From: CAZFGN01 sp964518695
GTDB taxonomy: Bacteria > Patescibacteriota > Minisyncoccia > UBA6257 > Colwellbacteraceae
Direction: 5' to 3'
Length of the DNA stretch: 18,381 nucleotides
Assembly (NCBI GenBank): GCA_964518695.1
Contig: CAZFGN010000009.1
Span: 1-18,381 of the forward strand
Positions 8,859-14,787 of this stretch are shown here, piece by piece; positions within the stretch are counted from its first letter, which is position 1, and each line of letters opens with the position of its first letter. The translations under genes and the position numbers were made by a program. The notes under the pieces are model-generated. The model saw only the letters and a program-made list of their open reading frames with translations. It searched no databases and was not told the DNA's origin.

Positions 8859-9646
8859 CAACTTGGTATATCTTTTAAAAAAGACAATATAATGTTAGTA
8901 AATTCTTGAGGGCGATCTTTGTGCGGACTGTGCCCGGCATTCTCTACTACTTCCACAATCGAATCATGAATATGTTTCCCCATTTCTCGAGCGTAAGCCA
9001 AAGGAGTTATCGTATCAAGCTTACCCCACACAATAAGCGTTTTTATGGTAATCCGAGAGAGCTCATGCGTGAGATCTTCACGCAAGATCTTTTCCATTAC
9101 TTCCTTCATAATTCCTTGGGCTTCAAAGTAATCCCTTCTCCTTATAGCACGGTAGAAAAGTTCGCGCGTCTTGTCTTTAAATTGCTTCAGAAACGGAAGC
9201 GTAAAAATCTGACCGAGAACCTTTGTGAGACTCAAAAAAATGTTAGTTCGAATCGTCCGACGACGAATTCCCGCGGCACCGCAGAGAATAAGCGCGGGTA
9301 GGGTGTCGGGATAGGCTAGTGCAAAACAAATTGCAATTTGTCCTCCAAATGAGTGGCCAAGGAGTGTAAATTTCTTAAAACCCAGCGTGGCCGCAAACTG
9401 CTTAACAAAATTGGCGTATTCCTCAATTCCCCATACGGTCGGCGGCGGTAAAGTACCCTTAAACCCCGGAAGGTCAACCGTGACAACCAGAAATCCTTTC
9501 TCCGCGAGTATCTGTTGTACCCCCACCCATGAGTCAAGAGAACTCCCCCATCCGTGTAGAATGATGATGGGCTTGCCAACTCCCGCAATCCTATATCGAA
9601 CAGTTTGTCCATCAACAATAATATTTTTGTCCTCTGAATTATCCAT
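8858..9646 (-). CDS. Alpha/beta-hydrolase
   Basis: This is a 262-residue soluble alpha/beta-hydrolase of unknown substrate. The oxyanion loop HGWGSSLDSW is at about 31-40, the nucleophile elbow GHSFGG contains Ser99, the acid is Asp211 in WGKLDTITP, and the base is His239 in ENAGHSPH. The triad is therefore complete. A cap of basic and hydrophobic helices lies between about 125 and 195. There is no signal peptide. It starts 19 bases after the pseudopilin-like gene, and its TGA overlaps the start of the MurF-like gene. The position in an envelope operon suggests a cell-wall or lipid ester or amide substrate, but that is only inference. Confidence 0.88.
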   Translation of the reverse strand: MDNSEDKNIIVDGQTVRYRIAGVGKPIIILHGWGSSLDSWVGVQQILAEKGFLVVTVDLPGFKGTLPPPTVWGIEEYANFVKQFAATLGFKKFTLLGHSFGGQIAICFALAYPDTLPALILCGAAGIRRRTIRTNIFLSLTKVLGQIFTLPFLKQFKDKTRELFYRAIRRRDYFEAQGIMKEVMEKILREDLTHELSRITIKTLIVWGKLDTITPLAYAREMGKHIHDSIVEVVENAGHSPHKDRPQEFTNIILSFLKDIPS

Positions 9647-9665
9647 CTAGTTTTGAACAAATACT

Positions 9666-10151
9666 CTAAAGCGAACTTGGAACCGGAGGAACATGCATCT
9701 TACGAGCGTCAGTCTTATACAACTCCGGATCTATATTCTTTCTAAAACATTTCTGTCCAATACTATGTGACCACCTTACTTCGTATCCGTACGGATAAAC
9801 CGATTTAGGGATTCGAGACGAATCGGCCGCACCTTCATTGTCAGTGGTAAAGTTGGCGCATAGTTCAAATTGGTATTGACCCAGAACTCTATACCCGTAT
9901 TCGGCATTTGTTTCCGGGTCTCTGGGCACATTGAAATAACTGGTGTCGTTCTGTAATTCATTTAACGCTAAAGGCAACCTATCCTTCTTTGTCCAGAAAT
10001 CAACAATCTCATCTTGAATCGTAGAAAGGTGGTTTACCCGTACATCGTCAAAACGCCGCAACCGCTCGGTCCCCGGCGTACCAATCACAAAAAAACTAAC
10101 CGCCACAGCGACAACTATCACCCCAATAACTATATAAGTAAAATTTTTCAT
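9666..10151 (-). CDS. Membrane-anchored pseudopilin-like protein
   Basis: This is a 161-residue protein with one N-terminal membrane helix (about 5-25) after a short basic start (MKNF), so the rest is probably outside the membrane. The mature part has FWTKKDRLPLALNELQND, then FNVPRDPETNAEYGYRVLG and YQFELCANF. This pattern resembles the globular domains of type II secretion/type IV pilin-like proteins (GspG class), where a DPET loop and a small beta-sheet recur. However, the helix lacks a canonical prepilin-peptidase site (no Glu at +5), so it is more likely a pseudopilin-derived anchored protein than a pilin. Its ATG overlaps the stop of the DUF5671 gene by one base (TAATG), so it is surely co-translated with it. 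Confidence 0.7.
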   Translation of the reverse strand: MKNFTYIVIGVIVVAVAVSFFVIGTPGTERLRRFDDVRVNHLSTIQDEIVDFWTKKDRLPLALNELQNDTSYFNVPRDPETNAEYGYRVLGQYQFELCANFTTDNEGAADSSRIPKSVYPYGYEVRWSHSIGQKCFRKNIDPELYKTDARKMHVPPVPSSL

Positions 10152-10654
10152 TACTCTGTTTTGTATTTCCGCAAATCAAAAAGGTAATAAGCGAAAATGC
10201 TGCCAACAACCGCAAAAACGGTAAAAACTTGAAGTATAAATCTTGCTGTGAGTCCTCCGCCTAAAAAAGTATTTATAAGAGCAATAAGATCTCCCATGAT
10301 GATAATCGTAGCGGCAAACAAAGTAAAATAGACTAACCATTTCCGGATTTTCAAATCCCTTTTTTCAGGATTCATTAAATAATCTTTATTCATAAACCAC
10401 ATAGTTCCCAGATATAACGGGAAAGAGACGACGAGCGCGGAGATCGCGAAACGTATGACGCTGTAAGCTATTCGCGAAGAATCCGTGTAATTGCCAAACT
10501 CCAAAATGTCCGGGAATAAAACATTGATATACTGGAAAATGAGAGCAACGAAACTCCCGGCCGAGGTATAAAGAGCGGCTATTGATAAAAGATTTAAGAA
10601 AAAATCTTTGGGGGAAGTTCTCGATTTCTCTAATTTATCGTGCATTTCCTTCAT
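10151..10654 (-). CDS. DUF5671-type integral membrane protein
   Basis: This 167-residue protein has four hydrophobic segments (about 21-45, 67-88, 106-128 and 136-158) and a short charged N-terminus. The stretch SPKDFFLNLLSIAALYTSAG, followed by a phenylalanine-rich segment ending in QYINVLFPD, is the signature I associate with DUF5671, common in Patescibacteria and of unknown function. It has one of the few clear Shine-Dalgarno sequences in the window: AAAGGGGG, ending six bases before the ATG at 10654. It lies 41 bases downstream of pyrG and overlaps the pseudopilin-like gene by one base. It may form a membrane unit with that neighbour, but no mechanism can be read from the sequence. Confidence 0.75.
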   Translation of the reverse strand: MKEMHDKLEKSRTSPKDFFLNLLSIAALYTSAGSFVALIFQYINVLFPDILEFGNYTDSSRIAYSVIRFAISALVVSFPLYLGTMWFMNKDYLMNPEKRDLKIRKWLVYFTLFAATIIIMGDLIALINTFLGGGLTARFILQVFTVFAVVGSIFAYYLFDLRKYKTE

Positions 10655-10695
10655 TATGTCCCCCTTTCATACAATTATCAATTTTTGAAAATATT

Positions 10696-12345
10696 TCAAT
10701 CCAACGCCGCTTTTATGAACTCTTTAAACAGTGGGTGAGGCGTAAGCGGTCTTGACTTGAATTCGGGATGAAACTGACTACCTACAAAAAACGGGTGTAT
10801 TTCTCTAGGCAACTCCATAATTTCCATCAAACGCCTATCTGGAGAAACGCCTGAAAAAACCAATCCCCCTTTTTCCAATTGAGCCACATACAACGGATTA
10901 ACTTCATAACGATGGCGGTGACGTTCTGATATTTTCGTTTCCCCGTAACCGCGTTGAGCAATCGTTCCCTTTTTAAGCTCGGCCGGATAAGCACCTAGAC
11001 GCATGGTCGCCCCATAATTACTCTCCTTGATATTCTTTTTTTGCTCGGGCATTACATCAATCACCGGATAGTTTGTTTTCTTGTCGTTCTCGGTAGTATT
11101 GGCACCTTGGAGATTTAACACATTTCTCGCGTACTCAACAACCGCAAGTTGCATACCATAACAAAGACCGAGATAAGGAACCTTGTTCTTGCGAACATAG
11201 GAGATGGCGTTAATTATCCCCTCGACGCCCCGTGACCCAAATCCCCCCGGCACAACAATGCCGCTATACTTTTTAAGCTTCGTGAGATTAATTTTCCCCT
11301 TCGCGCCCTTCCTTGGATCAAAATCTTCAGCGTCTATCCAATCTATTATGGGTTTCCGCTTTTCCTGAAACGCCGCGTGTTTAATAGCTTCAATCACGGA
11401 AATATAAGAATCAGCTAAAACATAACTGCCTGTCCCGAAATATTTTCCGACAATGCCAATGCGTACGGTCTTTCTCGAACTCTTTATTCGACTCACAAGC
11501 GAACGCCATTCCAAGAGATCTCTCAGCCGAGGTTTCAGGCTAAGTTTCTTTAGAATACTGCCACTAATATTATCGTTCTCAAAATTAACAGGCACTTCGT
11601 AGATACTCTCCACATTCGGAGCCGCAATCACGTCTTCTTCCAGCACGCTACAGTGAAACGCTATTTTCTCCTTCCGTTTCTTATCAATCTTAACGTGCGA
11701 CCGCGCGACGATAATATCAGGATGGAGACCGGCGGCGTTTAGAGCACGCACCGCGTGTTGTGTGGGTTTTGTTTTAAGTTCATTGTCGTTATCCAAAAGC
11801 GGCAAAAAACTTACCAAAATAAGAACAACATCATTAGGATACTTTATCTTAAGCATTCTCACGGCTTCAAGAAAAAGGAGATTCTCATATTCTCCGGCAG
11901 TACCGCCTATTTCAGTAATTACTATTTCAGCACCGTTTACCTCGGCCGCGTGGTTAATACGGTTGATAACTTCAATGGGAATGTAAGGCACCACGCTTAC
12001 CGATTTTCCTTCATAACCCAGATTGCGCTCGCGATTTATGATCGAAAGGTAGATGCTACCAGTCGTCATATAATTGCTACGGCCGAGATCGCGGTTCAAG
12101 AAACGTTCATAATTACCCAGATCCTGGTCGCATTCCATCCCATCGTCCAAAACGAAAACCTCACCGTGTTCGGTGGGGTTCATAGTGCCTGCGTCGACGT
12201 TTACGTACGGGTCAATTTTTACGGCGGTGACTTCAAACCCGCGGGATTGGAGAATCTTCCCGATAGAGGCCGTTGCTATGCCCTTCCCCACTCCGGACAT
12301 TACTCCTCCCACAACAAAAATGTACTTCGGCTTTATTTCCCGCAT
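10696..12345 (-). CDS. pyrG: CTP synthase
   Basis: This enzyme converts UTP to CTP using ATP and glutamine, the last step of pyrimidine nucleotide synthesis. It has 549 residues from the ATG at 12345. The N-terminal synthetase domain begins KYIFVVGGVMSGVGKGIATA, then VTAVKIDPYVNVDAGTMNP and EHGEVFVLDDG, all hallmark sequences. The C-terminal glutaminase domain has the nucleophile Cys in YLGLCYGMQLA, an oxyanion loop GGFGSRG, and the His-Glu pair in GSQFHPEFKSRPLTPHP. A TTG two codons upstream is an alternative start, but the ATG fits the family better. It heads the cluster leading through the envelope genes to dnaG-rpoD. The UMP kinase gene pyrH, from the same pathway, is at the right edge of the window. 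Confidence 0.96.
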   Translation of the reverse strand: MREIKPKYIFVVGGVMSGVGKGIATASIGKILQSRGFEVTAVKIDPYVNVDAGTMNPTEHGEVFVLDDGMECDQDLGNYERFLNRDLGRSNYMTTGSIYLSIINRERNLGYEGKSVSVVPYIPIEVINRINHAAEVNGAEIVITEIGGTAGEYENLLFLEAVRMLKIKYPNDVVLILVSFLPLLDNDNELKTKPTQHAVRALNAAGLHPDIIVARSHVKIDKKRKEKIAFHCSVLEEDVIAAPNVESIYEVPVNFENDNISGSILKKLSLKPRLRDLLEWRSLVSRIKSSRKTVRIGIVGKYFGTGSYVLADSYISVIEAIKHAAFQEKRKPIIDWIDAEDFDPRKGAKGKINLTKLKKYSGIVVPGGFGSRGVEGIINAISYVRKNKVPYLGLCYGMQLAVVEYARNVLNLQGANTTENDKKTNYPVIDVMPEQKKNIKESNYGATMRLGAYPAELKKGTIAQRGYGETKISERHRHRYEVNPLYVAQLEKGGLVFSGVSPDRRLMEIMELPREIHPFFVGSQFHPEFKSRPLTPHPLFKEFIKAALD

Positions 12346-12389
12346 TCTCAATTATCCAAATACAAATTATCCCAATTATCTCAAGTTTA

Positions 12390-12418
12390 TTTATATAATT
12401 CCAGTCCCCGGTGGATAA
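12390..12418 (-). promoter_or_regulatory. Possible promoter for pyrG
   Basis: On the minus strand TTATCC (12413-12418, three of six -35 matches) is followed after 17 bases by TATAAA (12390-12395). It sits between the terminator of the 41-residue gene and pyrG, so a promoter is needed here, but the match is only moderate. Three copies of GATAATT lie between it and the start codon. Confidence 0.35.
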
Positions 12419-12439
12419 CTCTTCACGCTGAAATAATAA

Positions 12440-12462
12440 GGACACCTTGTTTAGGGGTGTCC
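12440..12462 (-). terminator. Terminator after the 41-residue gene
   Basis: GGACACC and GGTGTCC form a perfect 7-bp stem with a 9-base loop, followed on the minus strand by TTATTATTTC. The plus-strand side also has a U-rich tail (GTATTTTTCTT), so it could work in both directions. It starts 15 bases past the small gene's stop. Confidence 0.75.
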
Positions 12463-12477
12463 GTATTTTTCTTGGGC

Positions 12478-12603
12478 TTACTCGTCATCGGAGTAGCCTT
12501 GCACGTCTTTGAACCTTTGGAGCATCTCATTTTCAGAAACACCCAAAAGCTGGGCAGCTTCTCCCAAAGAAAGAGAGGTGCGTACTTCAGATTGTTGGCT
12601 CAT
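12478..12603 (-). CDS. 41-residue helix-turn-helix-like small protein
   Basis: A short ORF runs from the ATG at 12603 to a TAA at 12478. Residues 11-30 read SLSLGEAAQLLGVSENEMLQ. This resembles the first two helices of MerR/excisionase-type helix-turn-helix domains (LTLKEAAELLGVS...), though the rest of such a domain is missing. The end (DVQGYSDDE) is acidic. I do not recognise a family. The case for a real gene is the context: a perfect consensus promoter 31 bases upstream (12634-12662) and a hairpin terminator 15 bases downstream (12440-12462). It is therefore an independent and probably strongly transcribed unit. There is no Shine-Dalgarno sequence in its AT-rich leader. It may be a small DNA-binding or adaptor protein; alternatively the transcript could act as an RNA. 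Confidence 0.65.
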   Translation of the reverse strand: MSQQSEVRTSLSLGEAAQLLGVSENEMLQRFKDVQGYSDDE

Positions 12604-12633
12604 TGTAAAAAATCTTTAATTAATAATAGTTTA

Positions 12634-12662
12634 ATTATACCACACCTGTAATGAATTGTCAA
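12634..12662 (-). promoter_or_regulatory. Perfect consensus sigma-70 promoter for the 41-residue gene
   Basis: On the minus strand TTGACA (12657-12662), exactly 17 bases of spacer, and TATAAT (12634-12639) match the consensus at all twelve positions. The base combination GTGGTATAAT gives no extended -10. The start of transcription should be near 12627. Confidence 0.85.
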
Positions 12663-12701
12663 TGCCTTAAAACCTGCGTAATTGAGGCTGTCTGACCAGT
12701 T

Positions 12702-12740
12702 CAAAAAAATAACAAAACCGCTGGGCGAACCATGCGGTTT
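12702..12740 (-). terminator. Terminator after the 123-residue gene
   Basis: AAACCGC and GCGGTTT form a 7-bp stem with a 12-base loop (12715-12740). On the minus strand it is followed by TTGTTATTTTTTTG, a strong U-tract. It lies 60 bases downstream of the stop at 12801. Confidence 0.75.
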
Positions 12741-12759
12741 ATGTAAGTGAATCTAAAAT

Positions 12760-12788
12760 GGCTTGAAAGAACCAGAAACTCTCAAGCC
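12760..12788 (-). other. Hairpin in the 3' UTR of the 123-residue gene
   Basis: GGCTTGA and TCAAGCC form a 7-bp stem with a 15-base loop, 12 bases past the stop codon and just ahead of the terminator at 12702-12740. It is followed on the minus strand by ATTTTAG, a weak U-rich tail. It may be a first, weaker terminator or a 3' stabilising structure. Confidence 0.4.
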
Positions 12789-12800
12789 GTAGGTGCGCCC

Positions 12801-13172
12801 TTACGAACATGATTCACCGGGCCATTGCACCTCTATATCTCCTCCTCCTAAGGATTTTTTGATTGCTTCAATAACTGGTTTATCAAGATCTCTAAGACTC
12901 GGGCCATCCCACTCATTAACTGAGATTGAAATTTTATATGGGTAGATATGGACTTGAAGAACTCTTGAGGAAGCAAAGAGTCCCCGCAAGAGAGAAGCAC
13001 CTCGCTTACCAATTATCTTAAGGCTCCCGTCTTTTAAATTCCTTCCAAAATCCGGTTGCCAGAAAATCACCCCAGTTGGGAAATTGGAAATTCTGACTGT
13101 ACAATGATAATCACGAAAATCCCGAGAAGGATGACTAAATATTCCGATCCGACGATCAACTTTTTTGGGCAT
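12801..13172 (-). CDS. 123-residue protein, possible Nfu-N-like domain
   Basis: This is a 123-residue soluble protein that I cannot assign firmly. The C-terminal half reads GASLLRGLFASSRVLQVHIY, then YKISISVNEWDGPSLRDLDK, then a helix with KPVIEAIKKSLG. The order is a short Leu/Phe helix, a hydrophobic strand, an I-x-I-x-V strand with a Trp, and a closing helix. This resembles the N-terminal scaffold domain of Nfu iron-sulfur proteins (SPLA..LF..xGV..V....ItV......W..L...I..AI). The Nfu C-terminal CxxC domain is absent, so any link to iron-sulfur assembly is speculative. The ATG at 13172 lacks a Shine-Dalgarno sequence. It is a single-gene unit with two hairpins downstream, divergent from the guanylate-kinase-like gene. 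Confidence 0.6.
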   Translation of the reverse strand: MPKKVDRRIGIFSHPSRDFRDYHCTVRISNFPTGVIFWQPDFGRNLKDGSLKIIGKRGASLLRGLFASSRVLQVHIYPYKISISVNEWDGPSLRDLDKPVIEAIKKSLGGGDIEVQWPGESCS

Positions 13173-13300
13173 ATGTTTGCTTTGTTAAAGAATAATGAAG
13201 AATTAAATCTTTGAAGTTTGAGCCTCGTCTGGTTGGCGAGTCTTCAGTTTCACCTGTTTTTATACAAACATGGAAGCTATGCGAATGTCAAGCTCACGTA

Positions 13301-13337
13301 AATAATTATTGACATGAGATAATTATTGTTGTATTCA
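13301..13337 (+). promoter_or_regulatory. Promoter with overlapping 9-bp dyad for the kinase-like gene
   Basis: The -35 box TTGACA (13309-13314) is followed after 17 bases by TATTCA (13332-13337, weak -10). A perfect inverted repeat, AATAATTAT (13301-13309) and ATAATTATT (13319-13327), brackets the -35 box with a 9-base centre. This is the layout of a repressor operator. It is the only plus-strand promoter in the window that drives a gene. Confidence 0.5.
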
Positions 13338-13346
13338 TACCATGGT

Positions 13347-13380
13347 TATAAGCCTCGGAGATAAGCCTCGAGGTTTTATA
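13347..13380 (+). promoter_or_regulatory. Leader hairpin of the kinase-like gene
   Basis: TATAAGCCTCG can pair with CGAGGTTTTATA (one bulged T) around an 11-base loop. A direct repeat ATAAGCCTCG (13348-13357 and 13361-13370) lies inside, so the second copy competes for the same 3' arm. It falls within the first 40 bases of the predicted transcript. It could be an attenuator or a stabilising leader structure. Confidence 0.4.
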
Positions 13381-13422
13381 AAAGCCCTTTCACAACCAAA
13401 TTAAGATAGAGAGGAAAAAACG

Positions 13423-13980
13423 GTGATTATAGCTCTCACTGGACCATCTGGTATTGGAAAAGGATGCATCAAAAGACAACTCTTGCAAACCTACCCATTC
13501 ATCGAAGAACTGGCGTGGTTTACAACCCGCCCGCTTCGGCCGAATGAATCAGACGGCAATAGGATTAATGTTCCGGAGACGCAATTCGAGCAGCTTGTCG
13601 AATTGGGACACCTCATTTTGGTGCAAAATCTCTACGGCCACCGCTACGGACTAAGGAAACATGATTTGATTCCTCATCCAAATGTTAGGCTCACAGAGCT
13701 CCATATCGACAATTTGAAGGAGGCGCTTAGAATCAACCCGTTGATTATTGTTATCGGATTGATAACCGGTGACATCTCGTTTCTTCGGGAAAGGCTTTCG
13801 GTCAATCGAAACACGGCAAGCCCGGCGGAGATAGAGCAAAGAATCGCGGCAGGCGCCTATGAAATTGTAGCTATGTTGCGCGAGCGACTCTGGTTTACCT
13901 CGATTATAGAAGTAAGCAGAGGTTCCGAAGGCGCAGTCTTAAACCAGGTTATTGAAGTTTTATCCCCGCATCTGGAATAG
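13423..13980 (+). CDS. Guanylate-kinase-like nucleotide kinase
   Basis: This is a 185-residue protein related to guanylate kinase, which phosphorylates GMP to GDP. The P-loop GPSGIGKGC is at residues 7-15. The GMP-binding signature FTTRPLRPNESDG follows at about 33-45, and YGHRYGL at about 69-75 matches the family's YG..YG motif. A C-terminal arginine-bearing lid stretch (LRERLSVNR) is present. The P-loop has Gly-Cys where guanylate kinases have Thr/Ser-Thr, which makes it look more like adenylate kinase's GKGT. Pairwise identity to Gmk appears low, so it may be a divergent Gmk or a related enzyme. It starts at GTG 13423, with AGAGAGG ending nine bases before. It is the only plus-strand gene and has its own promoter and terminator. 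Confidence 0.8.
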   Translation: MIIALTGPSGIGKGCIKRQLLQTYPFIEELAWFTTRPLRPNESDGNRINVPETQFEQLVELGHLILVQNLYGHRYGLRKHDLIPHPNVRLTELHIDNLKEALRINPLIIVIGLITGDISFLRERLSVNRNTASPAEIEQRIAAGAYEIVAMLRERLWFTSIIEVSRGSEGAVLNQVIEVLSPHLE

Positions 13981-14007
13981 ATGTGGTGAAATAGCGTCTA
14001 GTTACAG

Positions 14008-14043
14008 ACGAGCGGCAGGTCCAAAACCAGTCGCTCGTTTTTC
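14008..14043 (+). terminator. Rho-independent terminator after the kinase-like gene
   Basis: ACGAGCG (14008-14014) and CGCTCGT (14032-14038) form a 7-bp stem with a 17-base loop, followed by TTTTT on the plus strand. It lies 27 bases past the stop codon and separates this gene from the convergent CYTH gene. Confidence 0.75.
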
Positions 14044-14051
14044 TGTCCGGT

Positions 14052-14666
14052 TTATAATCCAAATCTGTTTTTAAAATAATCCGGGACATAAGAAACGTAA
14101 TCGAAAACTTCGTTCACTTCTTCATTTAAACGGTCGATGTATCCAAAAAATTGTTTTTTGTCGAATACCTCAAGCCCAAGATCATTACAGATCTTCTTAA
14201 TTTCTTCTGTAATCTCGTGAAGATTTTCATTTCCATGAGCCATTTTTTCCGCTTCGTAGTAATAGCTGTGGCCCGGCACTTCCACGAGCGCGAACTCAAT
14301 TCCCTTATATTCGTAGACTTTGCTTTTCCTTACGCAAAGCATCCCCTTAACGAAACCGAGCACGGCGAAGATTTCAACGAGCCTGTCAAAATCGCCGCGC
14401 TGCGCCTTTACCGAAAGCTCCCTCCGTTGATCAACTCCACCCCACTCGCCAATTTTCACTATGATTTCCGGGATTCCGTTCGTTACTCGCAATCTTATAT
14501 CCTTTTTTCTATCTTCAACTCCGCCTTCAAGAAAAGTAGAGTAATCAATCAAAACTCTATCCTTTTCTCCGATTAATTCCCCATCGGCACCAAAAAGCTT
14601 AACAAGCTTCTCGAACTTGTCCTCAGATAATGGTCCTCGTATTTCAACTTCAATATCTTTATTCAT
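14052..14666 (-). CDS. CYTH-domain protein (class IV cyclase / triphosphatase family)
   Basis: CYTH proteins bind triphosphate compounds in a beta-tunnel; members include class IV adenylate cyclases, thiamine triphosphatase and inorganic triphosphatases. The 204-residue protein starts with the defining ExExR motif (Glu6, Glu8, Arg10 in IEVEIRG). Alternating charged tunnel strands follow: DIRLRVTNGIPEIIVKIGEW (about 56-75), then RRELSVKAQ (about 81-89), KVYEYKGIEFALVEVPG (about 115-131) and YEAEKMA. The acidic and basic tunnel residues appear intact, so an active enzyme or a triphosphate sensor is likely. The substrate cannot be read. The ATG at 14666 has no Shine-Dalgarno sequence. Two palindromes fill the upstream gap, suggesting regulated expression separate from the peptidase E operon. 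Confidence 0.8.
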   Translation of the reverse strand: MNKDIEVEIRGPLSEDKFEKLVKLFGADGELIGEKDRVLIDYSTFLEGGVEDRKKDIRLRVTNGIPEIIVKIGEWGGVDQRRELSVKAQRGDFDRLVEIFAVLGFVKGMLCVRKSKVYEYKGIEFALVEVPGHSYYYEAEKMAHGNENLHEITEEIKKICNDLGLEVFDKKQFFGYIDRLNEEVNEVFDYVSYVPDYFKNRFGL

Positions 14667-14668
14667 AT

Positions 14669-14694
14669 ATTTGGATATCTAGATATGCCCAAAT
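14669..14694 (-). repeat. Imperfect palindrome directly upstream of the CYTH gene
   Basis: A 12-bp perfect palindrome ATATCTAGATAT (14675-14686) is flanked by ATTTGG and CCAAAT, with two extra bases on one side. It ends two bases before the start codon of the CYTH gene. It could be an operator half or an mRNA hairpin near the start. Confidence 0.5.
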
Positions 14695-14701
14695 TTTAAA
14701 T

Positions 14702-14739
14702 CACTATACTATAACACCGATCGGTGTTATAGTATAGTG
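14702..14739. repeat. Perfect 38-bp palindrome
   Basis: All 19 base pairs from the centre (between 14720 and 14721) outward match. The core is ACACCGATCGGTGT and the arms contain TATAC/TATAAC. In RNA it would form a 17-bp stem with a GATC loop. It lies in the 121-base gap between the peptidase E stop and the CYTH start. It is not followed by a U-tract in either direction, so a protein-binding site (operator) is more likely than a terminator. TATACT within each arm resembles a -10 box, but I see no -35 partner. Confidence 0.9.
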
Positions 14740-14787
14740 TAAATATAAATTCGGCCGTGATACAAGAAAAAGATAAGTGAGGGTCAA

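Noticed and set aside
11755..12651. 298-codon open frame on the plus strand opposite pyrG
   Set aside because: It lies almost wholly antisense to an unmistakable CTP synthase and runs through the 41-residue gene. The product has no recognisable motif; it is a shadow of codon use.
13259..13291. Minus-strand TTGACA with TATAAA as promoter for the 123-residue gene
   Set aside because: The spacer is 21 bases, too long for a normal sigma-70 promoter, and at 17 bases the sequence is a poor -10. Without mapping I do not call it.
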